From Streptococcus oralis (lineage in GTDB: Bacteria > Bacillota > Bacilli > Lactobacillales > Streptococcaceae), in assembly GCF_021497945.1 (NCBI RefSeq), contig NZ_CP046524.1, positions 329,001-393,000 of the forward strand: DNA of 64,000 nucleotides, read 5' to 3'. Position numbers and translations under genes: made by a program. Positions within the stretch are counted from its first letter, which is position 1. Every line of letters starts with the position of its first letter. The notes under the pieces were generated by a model. It saw only the letters and a program-made list of their open reading frames with translations, was not told where the DNA came from and did not search any database. Below, one piece after another: positions 57,093 to 64,000 of the stretch.

Positions 57093-58964
57093 ATGGAAAC
57101 ATTTGCTTTACCTATTATTAAAAAAATGATTATAAAAAATTATGATTTATATTCTATGCCGTTCGAGATTAATTTTTCTAGAACACTGAATATTATTAAA
57201 GGTACAAATGGGACAGGAAAAAGTACATTGTTACAGATGATTTTGTATGGTGTTATTGGCCCATATACTTATGGAATAAAGTTTAAAAATTATCAGGGTA
57301 GAAAAAAGGGGACACGACCGATTTTATCAGAATCTTTTTTTAAAGATCGAATGAAAAATCAGTCTAAGGAAGCAGAGTTAATTATCGAATTTGAAGTTGC
57401 GAATAAAAATTTTAAAGTAGTAAGAAGTCTTTTTAACACAACACTTAAAGAATTTTCTGTGGATAATGAATTGTTTTCAGGAGAGAACTATAAATCCATT
57501 ACCTATTTAACTTATGAAAAAAAATATGTTGATAAAGAAAATCCTGATTTACAAGAAATCACCACATATTTAATTGGTCAGTATAATAAAAGATTAGCAG
57601 AAGTAACCGGAGTACCTGGGGGATTTAATACTTTGGTGGAAATGTTTACTGATACAATTTTTTTTAGTGAAGATAGAGAGTATTCTTTTTGGAAAGAAGG
57701 AATGCAAGAATTATTAGTTAGTAAATATATACTAAGTTCAGAAGTTTATGAAAGCTATCTAAATGCACGTTCCGAAACTCAATATAAAGAGAGTAAGTAT
57801 AAACAGGCGAGTGAGGCAATAAATTACGCGAGAAAATTTTTAAAACAAGAAAAAGAATCTCTACAAAAATTAGATGATGTTCAGGAGAACATAGTAGAGT
57901 TAGAAGAGCAAATCAAGGAAGTAGAGAAGAAAAATACTCAAAATTATAAAGAGTTACAGCAGAAACGAGACCAATTACTTAGTTATAGAAAAGATTACGA
58001 AAAATTGTTAGAAGAACAAAAATTGGTTTCTAACAATTTCTATAGGATGTTGTACTCTCCAAATTATGAGAGTTATTACCACAAATACTATAATATAATG
58101 GCGAATGATGAATGCCCATTTTGTGGTAAAAATCATAAATTTAATTTATCTTCCGATAGCTGTATTTTATGTCATGAAAAATTAGATAACAATAATGAGG
58201 AAGATGTTATAGAATTAGACATTAAAAGAAAACGGATAAATCAGGAAATTAAATCTAATAAAACAAAAATAGATGAAGTCACTGCTGAAATAGCTAGACT
58301 TGAGAAAGATGATTCTGAACTGTTAATAGAAAAAATTAATATTCAAAAAAAATTAGCTAAATTGGAGAAAACAAACTACGAAATTTCTGATAAAGATGAA
58401 GAGAGAATTGCTATTTTACAAAAAGACAAACAAATAGCTAAACGAGAACAAGTACAGGCTCTTGAAAACGAAAGAAAACTAAAGTTTAAAATTGACAATA
58501 GATTGGCTGAAAATTTCAAAACGTTTTCTGAACAGTTTCAGTTATATGGGAAAAAATTTTTTGGTGAAAAGAGGTCTATATATTTGCAACTTCCAACAAA
58601 AACTGCAGATAATATAGGGGGGAAAATGATAGAGGTTTATTTGGATGATGTGATAAGAGATGATTATTATTCATTATCTGAATCTCAAAGGATCTTTGTA
58701 GATTTATCTTTTAGGTTCTCAATTTTGAGTATTTTCCATGATCAGGCTTTGTTTTTATGTGAAACCCCAGATAGTTCATTAGACAAATATCATGAAAATA
58801 ATGCTGTTTTTACCTTTATTAATTTTATTAATCAAGGAAACACATTATTTATTTCAGCGAATGAACGTGAAAGTCCTCTAATCAACGAGTTGACAATTTA
58901 TTATAATGAATCGATAAATATAATTGATCTAACTAAAATTTCTAGATACAGTATTATGGAGTGA
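57093..58964 (+). CDS. SMC/Rad50-like ATPase with apical zinc ribbon
   Basis: 623 residues. Walker A GTNGTGKST at 37-45; coiled-coil arms about 220-335 and 365-500; at the tip C341-x2-C344 and C357-x2-C360, a zinc ribbon in the place of a Rad50 hook; signature SLSESQR at 527-533; Walker B LFLCE with Cys556 where Asp is normal and catalytic Glu557; D-loop SSLD at 561-564. The build matches the short SMC-like ATPases of ABC-three-component and Lamassu (LmuB/DdmC) systems, which sense foreign DNA and activate a partner effector. Ten bp after the methylase gene; very AT-rich. Confidence 0.85.
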   Translation: METFALPIIKKMIIKNYDLYSMPFEINFSRTLNIIKGTNGTGKSTLLQMILYGVIGPYTYGIKFKNYQGRKKGTRPILSESFFKDRMKNQSKEAELIIEFEVANKNFKVVRSLFNTTLKEFSVDNELFSGENYKSITYLTYEKKYVDKENPDLQEITTYLIGQYNKRLAEVTGVPGGFNTLVEMFTDTIFFSEDREYSFWKEGMQELLVSKYILSSEVYESYLNARSETQYKESKYKQASEAINYARKFLKQEKESLQKLDDVQENIVELEEQIKEVEKKNTQNYKELQQKRDQLLSYRKDYEKLLEEQKLVSNNFYRMLYSPNYESYYHKYYNIMANDECPFCGKNHKFNLSSDSCILCHEKLDNNNEEDVIELDIKRKRINQEIKSNKTKIDEVTAEIARLEKDDSELLIEKINIQKKLAKLEKTNYEISDKDEERIAILQKDKQIAKREQVQALENERKLKFKIDNRLAENFKTFSEQFQLYGKKFFGEKRSIYLQLPTKTADNIGGKMIEVYLDDVIRDDYYSLSESQRIFVDLSFRFSILSIFHDQALFLCETPDSSLDKYHENNAVFTFINFINQGNTLFISANERESPLINELTIYYNESINIIDLTKISRYSIME

Positions 58965-58968
58965 TAAG

Positions 58969-59538
58969 ATGGAATCTTTTCAAGAGACAGTTATGTTATT
59001 TATGTATGCAATCGGTAATTTAGATACCTATATAAATAAATTTACTTTGCAACGTTACGTATATCTATATTATGTAACAAGAAGTTTTTTACAAGACAAT
59101 TCAGAAGAAGCGGTGGACATTGTTTTTGACAAACATCTAGGGGTTCGAATATTATACTTCTTTGAAGTATTAGATAGATTGGAAGCAAATAACGAGATTG
59201 AGATAAAGGGGAATAACATTTCTGCAACAAAGGATTTGATGGAAAAAATCAATCAATTTCCGAAAGAAGGCGCATTAAGTGATAAAAAAGAAGAAACGAT
59301 TTCTTTTGTAAACTTATTGACATCTTATAATGATGATTTAATCTTTTCGTTAATTTTTAAAGAACCTAGTGCTACTGAAGCAGAAAGTAGAAATGAGAAA
59401 ATAATAGTTTCTAAAAGTAAGTTATCTCAATTATTGACAGAGTTCTATGAACAAATTGACAATGGACAAATCGATAAGTATAACGTTCTGAGTCATTGGA
59501 TGAATTTTATAATTCAAAAAACAGTAAGTGAGGGCTAG
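58969..59538 (+). CDS. Small middle-component-like protein of the ATPase-nuclease system
   Basis: 189 residues, mainly helical, with a winged-helix-like central part (FFEVLDRLEANNEIEIKGNNISATKDLMEKI, about 61-95). Position directly between an SMC-like ATPase and a nuclease, size and fold fit the middle component of ABC-three-component systems (compare LmuC/DdmB). It starts 4 bp after the ATPase gene. No motif with catalytic residues is seen; a bridging role is inference. Confidence 0.65.
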   Translation: MESFQETVMLFMYAIGNLDTYINKFTLQRYVYLYYVTRSFLQDNSEEAVDIVFDKHLGVRILYFFEVLDRLEANNEIEIKGNNISATKDLMEKINQFPKEGALSDKKEETISFVNLLTSYNDDLIFSLIFKEPSATEAESRNEKIIVSKSKLSQLLTEFYEQIDNGQIDKYNVLSHWMNFIIQKTVSEG

Positions 59539-59545
59539 GAGAATT

Positions 59546-60571
59546 ATGACTGATTTAATGAAAGATTTTTTGTCTTCGACAGATACATTTTCTTCGCATG
59601 AGGCAGAGTATACTATTCTTAGTGGATTGTTTTTTAGCTCTCAATTTTATACAAAATCATTTTTATTGGTAATGGATAAAATTTCAGATGTATCTAAGTA
59701 TAAAAGTGAGATACAAAATACCATTTCAAGTCATTTTCGCGTAGATTCGATGAATATTTTTATACTAAAAGAGGGAAGAGTCACTTGTGAATATGAGGAA
59801 AGTGGGTGTGATAGTTCTGAGTTTAAAAACAAAGCCGCGCAGAATTATAAAAAAAAGTATGTATATTGTCAAACTGACAATGGTGTTGATTTATATAATG
59901 ATGGGAAAATTGATAGTGAATTTTCAGAATTTTTTGGTGAAAAAAAGAGAATTGCAAAAGAAAACTCCACAAAATCAGATTTAAATGAATTGCCAGAAGT
60001 CTTAAAAAGATACCAGGTACTTAGAAAGATAGATAGGAAGGCTACTTTTTTTAGTGGAGATAAAATTGATAGCTCTCTTTTTGAACAAGATTTCAGAAAT
60101 GATTTGTGGGATTTCTTAGATAAAAATATGAAAGGTCGTGTTACTTTTGAAGAAAATACATCTAAAAAAGCTGACGAACAGTCTGTAGATTTAGCTATAG
60201 CGGATAAAAATAATAGTATAAGTATAATTGAGGTTAAATTTATTGTTAAACCATGTTATTTTGACGGAATAGTACCTGAGAAAAAAGGTTATAGTTTTGT
60301 TAGGTTTAGAGATGGATATGAACAGTTAAATAGATATTGCCAAACTTTAGCAGCTGATAGTAGAAAAATTTATCAGTCATATCTTTATATGTTCTATGCA
60401 CACGATAAAGTTGATAAAATAAAGGAGAAGTCCAAAAATTATTTAGAGGAACTATCAGATGTATGTCCTGCTTTTAGAAATTCCTATGCAGGAACAGTTT
60501 TAGATAATTTGTTAGAAAATTTTGATTATATAATTCAAAAACATAAAATTAGTCAGTGTTTAGAGAAATGA
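59546..60571 (+). CDS. PD-(D/E)XK-type nuclease, effector of the island
   Basis: 341 residues. The C-terminal half has a restriction-endonuclease-like core: E180 on a helix (SSLFEQDFRNDLWDFL), D215 in SVDLAIA, and E229-V-K231 in SIIEVKF, i.e. the E...D-x13-E-x-K pattern. The N-terminal 170 residues have no recognised motif and may bind the small partner. ATG 59546 after AGGAG is used rather than an in-frame codon at 59528. It ends the island. Function as DNA-cutting effector is inferred from motif and context. Confidence 0.78.
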   Translation: MTDLMKDFLSSTDTFSSHEAEYTILSGLFFSSQFYTKSFLLVMDKISDVSKYKSEIQNTISSHFRVDSMNIFILKEGRVTCEYEESGCDSSEFKNKAAQNYKKKYVYCQTDNGVDLYNDGKIDSEFSEFFGEKKRIAKENSTKSDLNELPEVLKRYQVLRKIDRKATFFSGDKIDSSLFEQDFRNDLWDFLDKNMKGRVTFEENTSKKADEQSVDLAIADKNNSISIIEVKFIVKPCYFDGIVPEKKGYSFVRFRDGYEQLNRYCQTLAADSRKIYQSYLYMFYAHDKVDKIKEKSKNYLEELSDVCPAFRNSYAGTVLDNLLENFDYIIQKHKISQCLEK

Positions 60572-60729
60572 GGGAAATGGGATAGATTCAAGCTATTAGG
60601 CTAACTGACTTGAAGCGTAGCTAAGCTATAATTTTGAATAATGATTTTTGGGAAATAAGATATTATAACAATTGTACGTTTAGATAGAAGATTAAATATA
60701 AAGCTTTTCTCCTCCCTCCCATTTAACCT

Positions 60730-60758
60730 TTGACTATTCCGCAAAATTATCGTACAAT
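60730..60758 (+). promoter_or_regulatory. rpoE promoter
   Basis: TTGACT (60730-60735), 17 nt, TACAAT (60753-60758). The gap from the island end (60572) to here is AT-rich with a short TTCAAG/CTTGAA inverted repeat (60597-60617) and no gene. Confidence 0.85.
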
Positions 60759-60830
60759 AAAGAGTACATGATAAAATGAGGTCAGAGTCTGTTTGCTCTG
60801 GCGATAGTAGTAAAAATGAGGAGAAACGCT

Positions 60831-61421
60831 TTGGAATTAGAAGTATTTGCTGGGCAAGAAAAAAGTGAACTATCTATGATTGAGGTAGCGCGTGCTATCT
60901 TGGAACTTCGTGGTCGCGATAATGAGATGCATTTTAGCGATCTTGTAAATGAAATTCAAAACTACCTTGGAACATCAAACAGCGATATTCGTGAAGCCTT
61001 GCCTTTGTTCTACACAGAGTTGAACTTTGACGGTAGCTTCATCTCTCTTGGAGACAACAAATGGGGTCTTCGTTCATGGTATGGTGTGGACGAAATCGAC
61101 GAAGAAATCATCGCTCTTGAAGAAAGTGACGACGATGAAGTAGCACCAAAAGCTAAGAAAAAACGTGTCAATGCCTTTATGGATGGTGATTCAGATGCCA
61201 TTGACTACAATGCGGATGATCCAGAAGACGAAGACGCATATGAAGCAGATCCAGCTCTTTCATACGATGATGAAAATCCAGATGATGAGAAAAATGAAGT
61301 GGAAGCTTACGATGCGGAAATAAACGAAATCGCCCCTGATGACTTGGGTGAAGACGTGGATCTCAACGAAGAAGACGACGAGTTTTCAGACGATGACGCT
61401 GAAACAAGTGAAGAAGAGTAA
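60831..61421 (+). CDS. rpoE: RNA polymerase delta subunit
   Basis: Gram-positive-specific RNA polymerase subunit that promotes recycling and affects initiating-NTP sensitivity. Folded N-terminal HARE-HTH domain (about 1-90) followed by a long, extremely acidic disordered tail (Asp/Glu repeats). The TTG at 60831 ([13 protein letters not shown]) is preferred over the ATG at 60816 because GAGGAG (60818-60823) is then 7 nt upstream; the ATG overlaps that ribosome binding site. 196 residues. Confidence 0.93.
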   Translation: MELEVFAGQEKSELSMIEVARAILELRGRDNEMHFSDLVNEIQNYLGTSNSDIREALPLFYTELNFDGSFISLGDNKWGLRSWYGVDEIDEEIIALEESDDDEVAPKAKKKRVNAFMDGDSDAIDYNADDPEDEDAYEADPALSYDDENPDDEKNEVEAYDAEINEIAPDDLGEDVDLNEEDDEFSDDDAETSEEE

Positions 61422-61432
61422 AATGCCTTAAG

Positions 61433-61460
61433 AAGGAGATCGCTGGATCTCCTTTTTTCT
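61433..61460 (+). terminator. rpoE terminator
   Basis: AAGGAGATC / GATCTCCTT stem with a 4-nt loop, followed by TTTT. Confidence 0.9.
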
Positions 61461-61557
61461 TGCTTGGGTAGAGTGTTTAAGCGAGTCATCCGTTTGGATG
61501 CTGTCCTTTTTGATTTTCTGAAAACATTCTTCTTTTTTCAGGTTTTACCAATTCGGG

Positions 61558-61586
61558 TTGACAAATGTTCTGCTTTAAGGTATCAT
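61558..61586 (+). promoter_or_regulatory. pyrG promoter
   Basis: TTGACA (61558-61563), 17 nt, TATCAT (61581-61586); predicted start at the GGGC at 61594. Confidence 0.9.
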
Positions 61587-61593
61587 ATTGTTC

Positions 61594-61645
61594 GGGCACC
61601 TCTTTTAGAGGTCGGGGCTCCCTAGTTACTAGGGAGCTATTTTTG
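61594..61645 (+). promoter_or_regulatory. pyrG CTP-sensing attenuator leader
   Basis: The transcript would begin GGGCACC, and an intrinsic terminator follows: GCTCCCTAG (61617-61625) / CTAGGGAGC (61629-61637) then TATTTTTG. This matches the B. subtilis/L. lactis pyrG mechanism, in which low CTP causes reiterative G addition at the start and the poly-G tract pairs with the CUCCC arm to prevent termination. Confidence 0.88.
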
Positions 61646-61737
61646 TTTTTTCAGGAAGTTTTCCTTGAAATATCGTTATCCATAAGGGTCTTGTTTTCTA
61701 TCTCCCCTCGTAGTTAACAAGACCTTGAGCATTTTAG

Positions 61738-63357
<1,620 letters not shown>

Positions 63358-63366
63358 TAAAATCAG

Positions 63367-63397
63367 AACCTTTGAGAACAATCTCAGAGGTTTTTTG
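63367..63397 (+). terminator. pyrG terminator
   Basis: AACCTTTGAGA / TCTCAGAGGTT stem, 4-nt loop, followed by TTTT. Confidence 0.88.
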
Positions 63398-63506
63398 ATC
63401 CCTTCAAAAAATTCTTGTTAACTCAGGCGCTTGGCAATAAGGATAAGCTGTCCTCTCTCCTCATTGAGGGAAAGGAATTTTCCCTGTCTAGATACTGCTT
63501 CCCCAT

Positions 63507-63535
63507 TTGTCCTAGAGCCCTTTTTGTGTTACAAT
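63507..63535 (+). promoter_or_regulatory. Promoter of the DUF4651 gene, possibly leaderless
   Basis: TTGTCC (63507-63512), 17 nt, TACAAT (63530-63535) with a TGT extension. The expected start point (about 63542) coincides with the ATG at 63543. Confidence 0.65.
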
Positions 63536-63542
63536 GAATGGT

Positions 63543-63833
63543 ATGAAAGCTAAGAAATTATGGATGACTGGCTTGACAGTGGCTGGTCTAAGTGCCCTCG
63601 CTTTGGGTGCCAAAAAAGCAGCAGATAACCACAAACTCATGAAGACTCAAGAAGAGTTGACCGCTATCGTGCGCGAACTTTTCTCAGATATGGGTGAGAT
63701 TGCGACTCTCTATGTTCAGGTCTACGAAAGTGGCCTAGAGCGACTTGTCGGTGGCGTCATTTTTGAAGATGGCCGGCACTATACCTTTGTCTATGAAAAT
63801 GAAGATCTGGTCTACGAGGAGGAAGTCTTATGA
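63543..63833 (+). CDS. DUF4651 domain protein
   Basis: 96 residues with one N-terminal hydrophobic segment (about 6-24, LWMTGLTVAGLSALALGA) and a small soluble domain (TQEELTAIVRELFSDMGEIATLYVQVYES...), the streptococcal DUF4651 pattern. The ATG at 63534 would sit inside the -10 box, so 63543 is used. It overlaps the next, thioredoxin-like gene by 4 nt (ATGA). Function unknown. Confidence 0.82.
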   Translation: MKAKKLWMTGLTVAGLSALALGAKKAADNHKLMKTQEELTAIVRELFSDMGEIATLYVQVYESGLERLVGGVIFEDGRHYTFVYENEDLVYEEEVL

Positions 63834-64000
63834 TACAACCAGCAAGTTTAGAAGAATTGGCATCTTTAGTAGAAAAAGATGGCAAGAAAGTTTTTCTTTT
63901 TGTGGCAGACTGGTGTGGCGATTGTCGTTATATCTATCCATCCTTGCCAGAGATTGAGGAGACTAATCCAGAGTTCACCTTTATTCGAGTGGACCGAGAC
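63830..64000 (+). CDS. Thioredoxin-family protein, 5' part (cut by window end)
   Basis: 57 codons visible from ATG 63830, which overlaps the stop of the DUF4651 gene. The sequence FLFVADWCGDCRYIYPSLPEIEE contains the redox CxxC (C-G-D-C) of a thioredoxin fold, followed by the next strand FTFIRVDRD. It is cytoplasmic in appearance (no signal peptide). The gene continues past the window. Confidence 0.88.
   Translation, partial: MIQPASLEELASLVEKDGKKVFLFVADWCGDCRYIYPSLPEIEETNPEFTFIRVDRD

Overview
The window reads as a chromosomal segment of a Streptococcus of the mitis group (S. mitis / S. oralis / S. pneumoniae relatives). The evidence is the combination of protein families (CcrZ, a Piu-type iron transporter, a GH85 EndoD-like surface enzyme with a YSIRK signal and LPXTG anchor, a SHIRT-repeat adhesin), an intergenic BOX element, streptococcal regulatory sites (GlnR box, two CIRCE operators, a cre site) and moderately AT-rich DNA. 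Species cannot be fixed from the sequence alone. No tRNA, rRNA, CRISPR array, prophage or replication origin was seen.

Layout. 1-2080: tail of scpA, then scpB, rluB and yidD (chromosome segregation, rRNA modification, membrane insertion). 2111-5834 (minus): piuBCDA iron-complex ABC importer. 6072-7453: pepA and a small bacteriocin-immunity-like gene. 7548-9179 (minus): Na/Pi cotransporter. 9495-14219: EndoD-like endoglycosidase behind a promoter that carries a cre site. 14503-18183: pgk, a FUSC-type membrane protein, glnR-glnA. 18184-31303 is accessory DNA between glnA and hrcA: a 1572-residue adhesin with 9 SHIRT and 6 short C-terminal repeats, a twice-frameshifted IS1182-family transposase relic, a TetR plus two-gene ABC exporter cassette flanked by an inverted pair of about 110-bp structured repeats, and a PadR-DUF2812-DUF2812 operon. 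31464-37258: the hrcA-grpE-dnaK-(DJ-1-like)-dnaJ heat-shock cluster, unusually rich in structured intergenic repeats. 37340-44473: small minus-strand genes and HIT, the EcsAB-like transporter, ccrZ-trmB, then rimP-nusA-ylxR-ylxQ, which continues into infB and, after a 250-bp gap, rbfA (to 47877). 48093-50860: small genes, a BOX element, a DUF1858/DUF438 pair and an HhH protein. 50874-55702: a T-box leader, GNAT acetyltransferase, AT-rich polytopic membrane protein and valS.

55802-60571 is a visibly AT-rich four-gene island: DNA methyltransferase, SMC/Rad50-like ATPase with an apical zinc ribbon, small winged-helix-like protein, and PD-(D/E)XK nuclease. It looks like a restriction or anti-plasmid system of the ABC-three-component / Lamassu kind with its own methylase, and is the best candidate here for a poorly described system. 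60831-64000: rpoE, pyrG with a CTP-sensing leader, a DUF4651 protein and the start of a thioredoxin-like gene.

Non-coding structure is the second highlight. Two 91-nt hairpin elements (35123-35213 and 36016-36106) lie either side of the DJ-1-like gene and differ at about 13 base pairs by compensatory changes. A second repeat family occurs at 33143-33233 and 47292-47409, the latter carrying a 28-nt palindromic insertion. A third family forms the inverted repeats around the ABC cassette.
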